From positions 2,418,001 to 2,482,000 of the forward strand of contig JACKHM010000001.1 of the NCBI GenBank assembly GCA_020638995.1: a stretch of 64,000 nt of DNA. Reading direction: 5' to 3'. This document shows positions 45,579 through 55,213 of this stretch, one piece after another. How positions within the stretch are numbered: the first letter of the stretch is position 1; every line of letters starts with the position of its first letter. The notes beneath the pieces are model-generated. The model made no database searches. It was given only the letters and a program-made list of their open reading frames with translations, and was not told where the DNA came from. Origin of the DNA: Planctomycetaceae bacterium. GTDB lineage: Bacteria > Planctomycetota > Planctomycetia > Pirellulales > Pirellulaceae. The position numbers were made by a program, and so were the translations under genes.

Positions 45579-45950
45579 GAGTTCGTCTTTCTACAACTTG
45601 ACAATATGTGCTCTAACTGGTTTTTGGGAGTTGGGCTCTGTTCACTCTTAATAGTATTTAACTTTTAGCAGTAATATTATTAGCAGGTTGACGAAGGTCG
45701 ATGGTTCGCAGCTCGACATCGAAATCTTCGTTAACATAACTGGTTACGTCGATTGTAGAGAGCTGATGAACGGTGCAGAACCGGTCAGTAAAGTGTTGTT
45801 GGATTGTTGTTAATCTGTTCGTCTTTTCAGGTTTTGTAATCACTGCAGATTCGGGCTGTCGATGTAGGACAATTTTGCGACATCGACTGACAAATTGTTG
45901 ACAAGTTATCCCCATCGAGTCGATCAACTCGCGAATTTCGAAGTTGCAAG
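45579..45950. other. dnaA-dnaN intergenic region, candidate oriC
   Basis: 372 bp, with an AT-rich patch (about 45648-45685: TAATAGTATTTAACTTTTAG, then AATATTATTA) and one DnaA-box-like site TTATCCCCA at 45906-45914 (one mismatch to TTATCCACA). Only this box was seen, so the origin call is tentative; the array at 41413-41497 is a rival. Confidence 0.45.
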
Positions 45951-47120
45951 CTATTTCACTGCAGCTCCTATTTCGGCCGCTGCTCGTGCGAATCCCGCAT
46001 CACTCTCGATCCACTCCAACGCTCGGTGGAAGGCATGCATCGAAGTGGTATGGTCACGACCGCCGAGACTCTCTCCGATGGCCTGAAAACTGGATCCTAA
46101 AACGGTTCGGATTAAATAAACGGACAACGCGCGAGCTCGAACGACGGACTTTCGACGGGAATCGCCGGTTAGCTCTCGGAGAGTTAGGTTAAAATACTTG
46201 GCCACACGTTTGTTGATTTCCTTGGCGGTCACTCTGTGAACCGTTTCGCACTGCGAGATGATCCGTTGTACGGCCAACGCAGAGTCAGTTTCGCCCTGAC
46301 CAGCGAAGCATCGCAATTCGACCACGGCGGCAATTAGATCGGCGACCATTAATGGTTTTGATTGGTTCCGATTCGGGTCAGACGTTAGTCGTTGGACGAT
46401 TTGTTGCGGAACATCAACGTCATTTTGTTTCGCCAGTTCTTTCAGAATGACTTCGCGTGTTACGGCAGTAGGAGGGACTAGTGGAACATGTAATCCGTGC
46501 GACAAACGGCTCAAAAGTTCAGGTAAAAGAGTGTTGAGTTCGTGAAGCGGAACTCGCGAGGAGATGATTACTTGACCGTCGAGTTCGCACAGCGCGTCGA
46601 TGGTGTGAATAAGTTCTTGCTGAGCCAGTGGTTTAGACGCAAGTTCATGTAGTCCATCCAGTATCAATAGGTCGACGGAACGATGTAGTTTGCGTACATC
46701 GCATAGAGAATCAACGTCAATTCCGTCAGTGATGGTGCGAGCGTAATCCGCGCCGGTTAACCACAGGCTGCGACAATCGGGAAATGCGATCTTTGATGAC
46801 TTGAGCAGGCTCTGCAGCAAGCGTGTCTTACCAACACCCGCGAGTCCCGTTACAAAGAGCGGGTTGAATCTCGCCCATTGGTCGGTGACGGACGCATCCG
46901 CAATCCTCGTAAGCGCGTTCTCAGGTCCGGCGACGAAGTAACTGAGTGAAGTGGATTCTTGGTCGCGAGAAGGGACAAAGTTGCCGCGTGTCGACACAGC
47001 ACAGTGTCCTCTGGCTCGTGCTCGCTGAGGGATGGCAAAGACGCTTCCGACCACTCCGACTCCGTCCGTTGGTTCCAAGATCCGCAGAATAGATTGCTTG
47101 AAGATGAAGGTTCGTAGCAA
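45951..47120 (-). CDS. dnaA: Chromosomal replication initiator DnaA, divergent
   Basis: 389 aa from a TTG at 47120 (later starts possible). AAA+ domain: FVAGPENALTRIAD, Walker A GLAGVGKT, and Walker B LLILDGLHELA, in which the second acidic residue of the usual LLIDD is Gly. Domain IV ends with the DnaA signature IGESLGGRDHTTSMHAFHRA, so DnaA-box binding is expected. The N-terminal helicase-loading domain I is very short or missing, which makes the protein shorter than the usual ~450 aa. A divergent Walker B and a missing domain I would fit a replication start that depends on DciA. Identification is firm through domain IV. Confidence 0.88.
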   Translation of the reverse strand: MLRTFIFKQSILRILEPTDGVGVVGSVFAIPQRARARGHCAVSTRGNFVPSRDQESTSLSYFVAGPENALTRIADASVTDQWARFNPLFVTGLAGVGKTRLLQSLLKSSKIAFPDCRSLWLTGADYARTITDGIDVDSLCDVRKLHRSVDLLILDGLHELASKPLAQQELIHTIDALCELDGQVIISSRVPLHELNTLLPELLSRLSHGLHVPLVPPTAVTREVILKELAKQNDVDVPQQIVQRLTSDPNRNQSKPLMVADLIAAVVELRCFAGQGETDSALAVQRIISQCETVHRVTAKEINKRVAKYFNLTLRELTGDSRRKSVVRARALSVYLIRTVLGSSFQAIGESLGGRDHTTSMHAFHRALEWIESDAGFARAAAEIGAAVK

Positions 47121-47182
47121 ACCGCGAATTATAGTGGTTGGCCGACCGACTTGCGAGCCGTTGCGACAAGAAATTCAAGGTC

Positions 47183-48334
47183 TCAGCGTTGCTGTAAGCT
47201 CTTATATACACGAAGGATGCGTTGAACGGCGAGTTCGATGTCGGCCATCGTCGTCAGACGGCTAAGACTAATCCGAATCGATCCCTCGATTACTGCTTCT
47301 TCAAGTCCCATCGCAATCAGGACCGACGAAGGTTCGCTTGATCCGCTGGCACAAGCCGATCCGGTGGAGCACGCCACCCCGGACATGTCGAGTGCGAGAA
47401 CGATTGCTTGTCGATTAAGGCCGGGAAAAGAGATGTTCGTTGTATGAGGAAGACGGTTTGCCAATTGGCCGTTAATGACCAGCGAGGGAATGGCGGAGCA
47501 AAGCTGAGCTTCGAGCGAATCTCGCAACGAACGCATCGCACGCTCCGACTCAGCCAGCCGGTCTACCGACAGTTCCAGCGCCTTGAGAAATCCCAGCGTG
47601 AGCGGGACGGATTCGGTACCCGGACGAAATCCCTGCTGTTGGAATCCGCCCGTCATGATGGGCATTGGATTAATGCCGGTGCGTAACAGCAGACCGCCTA
47701 CGCCAACCGGGCCGTGCAGCTTGTGTGCCGACACGGATAACGCATCGACATCCAGCTTCCGAAACTCAACCGGAATCTTACCGATCGCTTGAACTGCGTC
47801 GCAATGAACCGGAACTTGAGTGCCGCGTGTAATGCGAGCGATTTCGGTGATCGGCTGTAGTACGCCAGTCTCATGATTTCCGAGCATTACACTCACAACT
47901 CGCGTTCGATCGTCAATCAAGTCGCGGAGTTGATCAACTCGGACAACTCCGCTGCAATCAACCGGCAGGCGGCGGACTTCGACGCCGAATCGTCCCATTT
48001 GTTGCGCTGTTTCCAAAACACTCGGATGTTCGATTGGCGACACCACGATGTTTGCGTCACCTGAACCCGTGCAAAACCCACGAAGGGCCAGGTTGTTGGA
48101 TTCGGTACCACCGCTGGTAAGCACGAGTCGATCGGGGCTCATCCCGGTCGTTTCGCCGCCCAGCAACTTGGTGATACGTTCGCGGGCGTCCTCCAATACT
48201 CGCCGCGTTCGCTGCCCGCTCTGATGCTGACTTGCTGGGTTGACGTATCCCGAGCAGTTAGCCTCGTAGATCACTTCCGCAACCTCGGGCAACATTTTTG
48301 TTGTGGCATTGTTGTCGAGATAAATCTGTTCCAT
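47183..48334 (-). CDS. Cysteine desulfurase (NifS/IscS family)
   Basis: 383 aa, PLP-dependent class V aminotransferase fold: MEQIYLDNNATTKMLPEV, TSGGTESNNLALRG, VMLGNHETGVLQPI, the lysine motif SVSAHKLHGPVGVGGLLL, and the active-site loop GVACSTGSACASGSSEPSSV with catalytic Cys. It takes sulfur from cysteine for Fe-S clusters or tRNA thiolation. The loop with SACASG is long, as in NifS/IscS rather than SufS. It sits 62 nt upstream of dnaA on the same strand. Confidence 0.93.
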   Translation of the reverse strand: MEQIYLDNNATTKMLPEVAEVIYEANCSGYVNPASQHQSGQRTRRVLEDARERITKLLGGETTGMSPDRLVLTSGGTESNNLALRGFCTGSGDANIVVSPIEHPSVLETAQQMGRFGVEVRRLPVDCSGVVRVDQLRDLIDDRTRVVSVMLGNHETGVLQPITEIARITRGTQVPVHCDAVQAIGKIPVEFRKLDVDALSVSAHKLHGPVGVGGLLLRTGINPMPIMTGGFQQQGFRPGTESVPLTLGFLKALELSVDRLAESERAMRSLRDSLEAQLCSAIPSLVINGQLANRLPHTTNISFPGLNRQAIVLALDMSGVACSTGSACASGSSEPSSVLIAMGLEEAVIEGSIRISLSRLTTMADIELAVQRILRVYKSLQQR

Positions 48335-48748
48335 CCTCCCAGTTTAAGGGAAGGTGCGGCGAGTGGAATTGGGTAAACTCGACTCTCCTAGAACGAAAGT
48401 CCGGCAAAGACCGAACCGTCAAAGCTCGATTAGCGGTGCGACCTTGAAAGCTGAACCGTCGCATTCGGCGGGGTGCAACTCTCAAATGAGAACGGAGTTC
48501 GAATCGCGGATTTGCTCGGAACAACATTCTCTTGCGGCAGCTTATGACCGTCGTCAACTTCATGCCAGACATGCTGAGGATCACACTTTTCGAGTCAGTC
48601 TGCCGATCGACTGCTTGCGCTGTGTGCGGCCAAGATTTGGGCGTCGACCGCTGATTTGCCGTGAAGTCGGCTGTGCGTCGGTCACTTGGAAAGTGACGAC
48701 CACGAACAATGATTGACACCATCTATGACCTAGTGGTCGTCGGTTGCG
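48335..48748. other. Gap with one palindromic repeat
   Basis: No gene seen. Contains GTCACTT-GGA-AAGTGAC at 48681-48697, a member of the palindrome family clustered at 58402-58577. Confidence 0.6.
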
Positions 48749-49480
48749 CTAGAGATCGCTGGGGGGGTGCTTATCGCGTCCCTGGACCCTGTCGATTCGA
48801 TCAGGTGCATAGTTCAAGACCTCGGTGAATAGCTCAGCTGCGATCTCTGGCTGGTCAAGAGCTTCAAAAGTCTCCGCGGTCAGGAAGAATTTATCGGCCA
48901 GAGTCTGGTTGATGCGTTGCTGAAGTTGCTCAGGTCCCGATGCGGATCGAGCCAGAACGAATAGGTCCGGAACAAAACTGTAGAATTCTTGGCGAGCTAC
49001 CTTGGCGATCGCGGGCCACAACACTTTCGCCAACTCGACGTTCTTCTCAGACCACGTCAGCCAGATGCTGTCGCCATCCTTATCAACCGCGTCCGAGTAT
49101 TGACACAGTATCCGCGAGTCACCCTGCGCACCGTTGCGCGATCCCTTGGTTGCCAATACGAGATCCCAACGGTTTTGAGGCTTTGCGGCCTTCGGCAACA
49201 GTTTTTGTGTACTGAGGTACTTCTCCAGGTCGTTGGTCGTGTCGTTGTGGCTAATCGGCGTGATCTGAACTCCGATGAGCGGGAATTCCAAGTAGGCAAA
49301 TCGGCGACGCTTGAACGAATCGGGCGAGAACTCTTCGCCGTTGATGCTGCCAAAATACAGCACCGCGTATACAAGGATGATGCCGATTAGTAGAAGCCCT
49401 AACCCCGCAAATGCGAGGCGACTGAGCAACGAGGATCGAGGCTTGTTAGCGAACGTATTGGTGACTCTGGCTTCTGACAT
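48749..49480 (-). CDS. Membrane-anchored hypothetical protein (243 aa)
   Basis: A single N-terminal membrane span (LSRLAFAGLGLLLIGIILVY, ~20-44) is followed by an extracytoplasmic alpha/beta region. The C-terminal helices (LQQRINQTLADKFFLTAETF, then EALDQPEIAAELFTEVL) resemble a TPR pair. No catalytic motif. Divergently arranged with the membrane protein at 49607. I do not recognise the family. Confidence 0.7.
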   Translation of the reverse strand: MSEARVTNTFANKPRSSLLSRLAFAGLGLLLIGIILVYAVLYFGSINGEEFSPDSFKRRRFAYLEFPLIGVQITPISHNDTTNDLEKYLSTQKLLPKAAKPQNRWDLVLATKGSRNGAQGDSRILCQYSDAVDKDGDSIWLTWSEKNVELAKVLWPAIAKVARQEFYSFVPDLFVLARSASGPEQLQQRINQTLADKFFLTAETFEALDQPEIAAELFTEVLNYAPDRIDRVQGRDKHPPSDL

Positions 49481-49606
49481 CTCGACGACCTGCTCGTTGC
49501 TTTCTCGGGACTGGCCATTGTCCCTGGTCGGTTTCCGTTTGACAAGCGATTCGGCGTGTGCGACAAGTCAAGCGACGCGATCAGGTCGGAACAGGGTGCC
49601 ATTGAG

Positions 49607-50719
49607 ATGCTGATCATTTTGCTCATCTACGTGCTGGTGGTTGGTTTCGCCTACGGGAGCTTCCTCGCGCTCTGTACGTTCCCAGCAATTTGGCTCGCCT
49701 TCGGTCGTACGCACGTCTTCCTGCGAATGCCGATTTTTTTGCTTTGCACCTTGGCCTTGGCGCTTATTCCGGTGTTGGCATTCTCTCCGAACTCATCGGA
49801 TGCCGGGTCCGCTTATGTACTTGGCGTCCTGTTGGTCGCGGTGAGCTTCGTGAAGCTTCACGTCTTGATCCAAGTTCCTCTTTTTGTCATTGGCGCGGCG
49901 ACACTGATCGCAGTGCCATATCAGGTCGATGTTCAGAGCCTCGACTCGAGTTGGGTTGTTCGCGTTGCGATCGCCATGACGCTGATCGCGATTCCCCTTT
50001 CACTCGCGCGGCTGGCTGGGCTTCGGCTGGTCGATCTGACCGATGAAACTCCAGGCTTGGACATGGAACGAGGCACGGGACGCGACTTGAGGGAATGGTT
50101 TGCCTATCTCGACGCAGCGCATGCCGACTCGCTAAAACACGCGGAGATCATGGCCATGCTGCGGCAGTTCGGGTTCTCCTTCGAGTGGCAAAAAACTATT
50201 ACCGTGGCCTACGAACGGGCGCTAGGCAGGTGGGATGTCGAACCAACCTCGCGAGAGAAGTCACGGGTCGTTACGCCGGACAGCGGAACCAGCATCGCCG
50301 ATGTCGTGACAAAATCGACCAATCAGCAATTCAGTATCTGGCAACTGCTGTTGCTCACCTTCTGTGTCGCTTGCCTGTGTGGGTTCGTAAGAAACTTCTC
50401 CTGGACCGCACCAACGGCGTTGGATTTTAAATACGTGATTCCCGCGACGATCGGAGTTGCTGTAAACACGGTGATTGGGTTGTACGTTGGCCTGGCGCTA
50501 CGACGCAATCGTAGCCACATTCTCGCATCCATGATGTTCGCCATCATCACTGCGGTGGGAGTTTCGTTGTGGATGGGCTTTTCCGCGATGGGTCGACTTT
50601 CTGCAGCTGCCCTCATGACGATGCTGCTGCACGCGCTGCTTGTCGGAGCGATCATGAGTCACTTCGGATACCACGGCTATCGCTTGGTCTTCGTCCGCGT
50701 TGAGCCGAAACGTGTTTGA
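49607..50719 (+). CDS. Polytopic membrane hypothetical protein (370 aa)
   Basis: The start MLIILLIYVLVVGFAYGSFL at 49607 is preferred over an upstream codon at 49556. Five or so N-terminal hydrophobic helices (residues 1-145), a cytoplasmic domain of ~110 residues (GRDLREWFAYLDAAHADSLK..), then four more helices (~250-355). The middle part has a helical 'AEIMAMLRQFGFSFEWQKTI' segment. No family recognised. Convergent with the SxtJ-like gene 6 nt downstream. Confidence 0.7.
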   Translation: MLIILLIYVLVVGFAYGSFLALCTFPAIWLAFGRTHVFLRMPIFLLCTLALALIPVLAFSPNSSDAGSAYVLGVLLVAVSFVKLHVLIQVPLFVIGAATLIAVPYQVDVQSLDSSWVVRVAIAMTLIAIPLSLARLAGLRLVDLTDETPGLDMERGTGRDLREWFAYLDAAHADSLKHAEIMAMLRQFGFSFEWQKTITVAYERALGRWDVEPTSREKSRVVTPDSGTSIADVVTKSTNQQFSIWQLLLLTFCVACLCGFVRNFSWTAPTALDFKYVIPATIGVAVNTVIGLYVGLALRRNRSHILASMMFAIITAVGVSLWMGFSAMGRLSAAALMTMLLHALLVGAIMSHFGYHGYRLVFVRVEPKRV

Positions 50720-50725
50720 TTCGAG

Positions 50726-51142
50726 CTAAAACTGGCGAAAGTAGCTCTTTGTGTCGCCGCGCGGTGTTCGCGCCAGCCAGTAGGACTTGGCAGAACGATC
50801 AAGCCGCCGCTGCATCGGGTCGCGGCCACAAAGTCGCATGAGCAGGCCGATCGGAGTGAGCACCAAGTAGAACACCGCTAACATCATCAGGTGCGAAACG
50901 GTCCAGCCGATCGGAAAGGCGAGCGCCATCCAAACGACATACAGCGGACGGATGGCTGTTGGAATTACAACACCGATCAGGCCGATGACGCCCGTGACGA
51001 GTAGCGTGGCGAGGGCTGGAGTGTGACTTTCGAGACGCTTCAGAAGAACAGTCGCAACGATCGCTCCAAAGCCGATCAAGAGCAACGAGAATGCTCGCAG
51101 TTCTTTGCGCGACGGATTCCAGTTGATATCGACGAGCGCCAT
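50726..51142 (-). CDS. SxtJ-family membrane protein
   Basis: 138 aa; begins MALVDINWNPSRKELRAFSL and has three or four hydrophobic helices (LLIGFGAIVATVLL, LLVTGVIGLIGVVIP, VVWMALAFPIGWTVSHLMML), then a cytoplasmic tail with FYLVLTPIGLLMRLCGRDPM and SYWLAR, the SxtJ pattern. These small proteins often accompany carbamoyltransferase genes; here it follows carA by 3 nt on the same strand, a fitting but not proven link. Role unknown. Confidence 0.75.
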   Translation of the reverse strand: MALVDINWNPSRKELRAFSLLLIGFGAIVATVLLKRLESHTPALATLLVTGVIGLIGVVIPTAIRPLYVVWMALAFPIGWTVSHLMMLAVFYLVLTPIGLLMRLCGRDPMQRRLDRSAKSYWLARTPRGDTKSYFRQF

Positions 51143-51145
51143 GCA

Positions 51146-52279
51146 TCACACCTTGCAGGACGTCATCAATTCGCGGAACTGATTGAAAAGATATTGGCTG
51201 TCGTGCGGGCCAGACGACGCTTCGGGATGATATTGGACGCTGAATGCGGGCACTTCGCGATGCCGCAGACCCGCGATCGTGTTGTCATTCAGGTTCCGGT
51301 GCGTGATCTCAAGGTGATCTGGCAAGGTCTCTTCTTCAACCGCGAAGCCGTGATTTTGGGCCGTGATTTCAACGCGCGTCGAATCGAGGTTTTGAACTGG
51401 TTGGTTGGCACCGCGATGACCAAACTTGAGCTTAAATGTTTTCGCTCCGGAAGCTAACGCGAACAATTGATGTCCCAGGCAGATTCCGAACATGGGCCGC
51501 TTGCCCAGCAGATTCTTAATCGTATTGATGGCGTAATCCAGGGGCTCCGGATCACCCGGGCCGTTCGACAGGAAAATGCCATCAGGGCTAAGTGCGAGCA
51601 CTTCCTCGGCGCTGGCTGTGCCGGGAAGAATTGTGACGCGGCACCCAGATTCTTGTAAATATCGAGCGATATTCCATTTCATGCCGAAATCCAAAGCCAC
51701 GACATGGTGTTCGTCGGCATAGCTATCAGCTGACATCGCATCCGAAATGCGAGACCACTTGCTCAACCCCTCGCTCCAATCCCGAGGCTGGTCGGGTAAG
51801 ACTTCTCGGACCAAATCTCGTCCCACTAAACCGGGGCTCGCTTTCGCTTTACTCACCAGACTTGCGTCGTCCAAGTCAGTCGTCGAAAGAACGCCCTTCA
51901 TGGCCCCCTGGATGCGGATCCGGCGTACGAGGGCTCGGGTATCGATTCCAGCGATTCCGACGATGCCATGCTTCGCTAGGTACTCATTGAGTTTGCCGTC
52001 GCAGCGAAAATTGCTGGCAATTCGGCTGTTCTCGCGAACGATAAAACCGGCCAAATGAGGCTTGATGCTCTCCACATCTTCGGCGTTGACGCCGTAATTG
52101 CCGATCTCGGGATAGGTCATCGTGACGATCTGTCCGCGATAGCTGGGATCAGTCAGAATCTCCTGATAGCCCGTCATCGAAGTGTTGAATACCACTTCCC
52201 CGTCGACTTCTCCGGCAGCCCCGAAAGCTTCCCCAGTGAATACTGTTCCATCTTCTAAAGCAAGTTTTGCAGTGGTCAT
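51146..52279 (-). CDS. carA: Carbamoyl-phosphate synthase small (glutaminase) subunit
   Basis: 377 aa from MTTAKLALEDGTVFTGEAFG at ATG 52279 (a TTG four codons earlier is possible). N-terminal CPSase domain with EVVFNTSMTGYQEILTDPSY and YPEIGNYGVN. C-terminal class I glutamine amidotransferase domain with FLSNGPGDPEPLDY, nucleophile loop FGICLGHQLFALASG, FGHRGANQPV and the catalytic His/Glu in VQYHPEASSGPHDS. It provides ammonia to CarB for arginine and pyrimidine synthesis. carB is not in the window. Confidence 0.96.
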   Translation of the reverse strand: MTTAKLALEDGTVFTGEAFGAAGEVDGEVVFNTSMTGYQEILTDPSYRGQIVTMTYPEIGNYGVNAEDVESIKPHLAGFIVRENSRIASNFRCDGKLNEYLAKHGIVGIAGIDTRALVRRIRIQGAMKGVLSTTDLDDASLVSKAKASPGLVGRDLVREVLPDQPRDWSEGLSKWSRISDAMSADSYADEHHVVALDFGMKWNIARYLQESGCRVTILPGTASAEEVLALSPDGIFLSNGPGDPEPLDYAINTIKNLLGKRPMFGICLGHQLFALASGAKTFKLKFGHRGANQPVQNLDSTRVEITAQNHGFAVEEETLPDHLEITHRNLNDNTIAGLRHREVPAFSVQYHPEASSGPHDSQYLFNQFRELMTSCKV

Positions 52280-52576
52280 GGGCGGTTCCAAATTGGGAGA
52301 TACCCAGCGGTTTTAGCCGACCTTAATCCAGACGTCACCTAAAGTTGGGGTGCGCGACTGTCGATACGAAAGAATACGGCTGTGGGTCTCCGGGCGTGGT
52401 TAATCTATGTTCGGACAGCCAATTACGAAGGGTTCTTGATGCGGCGATCAAGGGCCCTTCGATTTTTTATGCGCTATCGGTTGTTCGTCAACGGAATCAT
52501 TATAGCCGTGGACACACTCTTTCGACAGGATGCCGCGATCCGTTTCGCATCGACTCGCTGGCGCCAATCGTGAAAG

Positions 52577-52984
52577 CTAGACAGCCCTTTTCAACGCTTT
52601 AACGGTTCTTTTGACGATATCGCCCGCTAAGTATTTTGCGTCGCCGTTCAATTGCGACCTTCCGCCGGTGAAGGCTGAAAATGTCTTGCTGATGCGAAAT
52701 GGCTCGTCGATCAAAGCATTGCCGTTATGTTTCACTTGGATTTGTCCCGCAATCCAAGCTTTGCCCAAAAAGGCGAGCATAAAATGCAAGGCGAAGTTGC
52801 CTTCGTCGATCTCAGTGAAGGCGCCCGTGATCGACAGCTCGCCTTCCAACGTGTCAAGAAACTTTGCGTTCTTATTCACCCGCTTGCGAAGCTCCGCGTC
52901 TAACGCAGATTGTACTTCCTTCGGATCAAACTTGAGCCGACATTGGCAACCTTCCAGCCGAAACGGCACGATCTCGATGTTCAC
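52577..52984 (-). CDS. Hypothetical soluble protein (135 aa)
   Basis: Beta-rich N-terminus (MNIEIVPFRLEGCQCRLKFD) and central strands (LEGELSITGAFTEIDEGNFA), then a helical end (DAKYLAGDIVKRTVKALKRA). No signal peptide, membrane span or recognised motif. Its start overlaps the stop of the upstream membrane-protein gene by 4 nt (52981-52984), so they form a two-gene unit. About 300 nt without a gene separate it from carA. Confidence 0.6.
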   Translation of the reverse strand: MNIEIVPFRLEGCQCRLKFDPKEVQSALDAELRKRVNKNAKFLDTLEGELSITGAFTEIDEGNFALHFMLAFLGKAWIAGQIQVKHNGNALIDEPFRISKTFSAFTGGRSQLNGDAKYLAGDIVKRTVKALKRAV

Positions 52985-53448
52985 TCGGGCGTACTCCTCT
53001 GGGCATTAGAGACAGCAGATTCCGTGTAGGTATAAGACACAGCGGTGCTTGCTTTCTGAGTCACCGTTCGCACCGCCGAACTGTGGGCGATCACGAGGGT
53101 CACCAATTCAAAAATCATGAGTGGAACCACCAGCCACACCATGTTTTGCACCTGGAAGGCATAAGTAACAAGTCCCACATAGCACAGCCAAATCAGGGTT
53201 ACCCTCGCCCATTCCGCCTTCCTTAAAAGACCGATGAAAATCGCAATATAGAAGCCCATCGAAATCAAGCCGCCAATCAACGCAATGGGAATGGGAATCA
53301 GCAAGCTGGAGATGGTTATTCCAAGTACAACCAGAAAATGAATGGCAACGAGGACGCACAAGACACAGATCAGCGGCGAAGATCCATGTTGCTCACTTGA
53401 ACTTGCCTCGGAGGGCGTTGGAGATGCTTGATAGGGATTTACACTCAC
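52981..53448 (-). CDS. Membrane hypothetical protein (155 aa)
   Basis: A GTG start at 53448 gives (M)SVNPYQASPTPSEASSSEQH, the 'NPYQ/SP' start common to small planctomycete membrane proteins; the upstream in-frame stretch to 53619 has unnatural composition. Four hydrophobic helices follow (LICVLCVLVAIHFLVVLGIT, LIPIPIALIGGLISMGFYIA, VTLIWLCYVGLVTYAFQV, MVWLVVPLMIFELVTLVI). Cytoplasmic Ser/Thr-rich tail. Function unknown. Confidence 0.65.
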   Translation of the reverse strand: MSVNPYQASPTPSEASSSEQHGSSPLICVLCVLVAIHFLVVLGITISSLLIPIPIALIGGLISMGFYIAIFIGLLRKAEWARVTLIWLCYVGLVTYAFQVQNMVWLVVPLMIFELVTLVIAHSSAVRTVTQKASTAVSYTYTESAVSNAQRSTPE

Positions 53449-53719
53449 GAGGCTCTTTCGCGATTGTGAGTCGGCGCGAGGTTGAGTCAGATTTGTCAGC
53501 AGTTTAAGCCGCTCTGCGCGCACTGAACAGCACTGAAATAGAAAGTCAGCCCTACCGCCGAATAATTCCGAATCGCCCAGAAACTCAGACGAATGAGCTA
53601 AGGAACACGGGAAAAACAACTTCGCTATATCTTCTGTTAATCATCCCACGGAGTGTGATGGCTACTTTGGTTTCGCCGAAGTTATTTTTCCCGTGTTCCT
53701 AAGACTCCGACCGCTCGGA

Positions 53720-55147
53720 TTACGAGCCGAGTATTTTGCTGATTGGTTCGCCCTTGCTGATTACCATTGGGCGGCCCAGCTGGTCGTAGATCTCCGTGCC
53801 GGGTCGATAGCCGAGGCAGTGAAAAATTGTGGCGGTGATGTCCTGAGGCTCCACGCGTCCCGAGGCCGGATACGCGCCTTGCGAGTCCGATGCTCCGCAG
53901 ACTGCTCCGCCTCGAACCCCTCCTCCCGCGAGTGCCGCAGAGAAGACGTGGCCCCAGTGGTCTCGTCCGCCGCGAGCGTTGATCTTCGGCGTGCGGCCAA
54001 ACTCGCCAATCCAGACCACCAGTGTATCCTCCAGCATCCCACGCTGTTCGAGATCTTCAAGCAGCGCCGAGTAAGCGAGATCCATCGGCGGCATCAACAC
54101 GGTCTTTAATCGTTTCGAGTTGTCAGCGTGGTTATCCCACGCCGGAGCAACCGCCTGATCCTCCTCCCAGCGCGTCCAATTCACTTGCACAAGCGAGACG
54201 CCTGCTTCGACCAATCGCCGTGCCAGTAGAACGCTTTGTCCAAAACGGTTTCTGCCATATCGTTCTCTGACAGTGTCGGGTTCCGACTGAATATCGAAGG
54301 CTCGTCGCGCGTTGGAAGAACTTAGCAAGTCAAAGGCTTTGTGTTGGAGCCCGTTCCAACGCTCGACTGCCTGGTCGCGATTGACGGCATCCAAATGTCG
54401 ATTGACCGTCGCCAGCAACGAGCGCCGACGGCCAAATCGCATCGCGGGAATGTCGCTGGGAAGCGAGAGATCGGGGACTTGGAAATCGGGTTTGTTGGGA
54501 TCGCAGTCAAGCAGCCATGGCTCGGCGCTGTGTCCCAGCCAGCCTGCATCTTGTCCCGGCCAAACGATTCGCCCCGTGTTCCAGATCTCCTCAGGCAGCC
54601 GAACGGCACCGGGCAGACTAGCAGTGTCGCCGCGCAGGTGTCGCACTACCGCACCCACACACGGCCAATCGTTGGGTGGTCCGTGCAGCGCGTTCTCTTT
54701 GTTCTTGGGTGCATGTGGGTAGCCGGTCAGCATCCAGTAGCCGCTCGACGAGTGAGCATTATCGGCGGTCGACACAGCGCGAAGAACGGCGATGCGATCG
54801 GTCAACTTCGCCGTTCGCGGCATCAACTCGCCGACATGCAATCCCGGCACTGCCGATTCGATTGGTGCAAAGTCGCCACGAATTTCTGCTGGAGCATCAG
54901 GCTTGGGATCCCAAGTTTCATGTTGCGGTGGGCCGCCCAGCAGAAAGAGAACAATGCATCGCTTGGCACGCCCAAAAGAACCATTAGGCGACCCGACGGA
55001 CGGATCAGTCGCTGCTTTCAGCAAGCTGGGCATTGTCAGACCGCAAGCGCCGAGACCGCCGACGCGAAGCATCTCGCGACGGTTCACTCCGTCGCATAAG
55101 CGGACTCCGCGATGAGAAGCAGGATTGCGTTCCAAGATCGAGAACAT
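53720..55147 (-). CDS. DUF1501 protein (Tat-exported, sulfatase-like fold)
   Basis: 475 aa. A twin-arginine-like signal (NRREMLRVGGLGACGLTMPS) then the DUF1501 pattern: RAKRCIVLFLLGGPPQHETW, DPKPDAPAEIRGDFAPI, FGQSVLLARRLVEAGVSLVQ, GMLEDTLVVWIGEFGRTPKI, GRDHWGHVFSAALAGGGVRG and a C-terminal DITATIFHCLGY. The family is strongly expanded in planctomycetes and belongs to the alkaline-phosphatase/sulfatase superfamily; enzymatic role mostly unproven. It is usually paired with a DUF1549/DUF1553 gene, which is not seen beside it here. Confidence 0.92.
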   Translation of the reverse strand: MFSILERNPASHRGVRLCDGVNRREMLRVGGLGACGLTMPSLLKAATDPSVGSPNGSFGRAKRCIVLFLLGGPPQHETWDPKPDAPAEIRGDFAPIESAVPGLHVGELMPRTAKLTDRIAVLRAVSTADNAHSSSGYWMLTGYPHAPKNKENALHGPPNDWPCVGAVVRHLRGDTASLPGAVRLPEEIWNTGRIVWPGQDAGWLGHSAEPWLLDCDPNKPDFQVPDLSLPSDIPAMRFGRRRSLLATVNRHLDAVNRDQAVERWNGLQHKAFDLLSSSNARRAFDIQSEPDTVRERYGRNRFGQSVLLARRLVEAGVSLVQVNWTRWEEDQAVAPAWDNHADNSKRLKTVLMPPMDLAYSALLEDLEQRGMLEDTLVVWIGEFGRTPKINARGGRDHWGHVFSAALAGGGVRGGAVCGASDSQGAYPASGRVEPQDITATIFHCLGYRPGTEIYDQLGRPMVISKGEPISKILGS

Positions 55148-55213
55148 AACGGATGCTCGGCTGGGAGTCGTAACAGCAGGCCCAAGTGTCGGGCCGTGCT
55201 GTCACGATTATCC

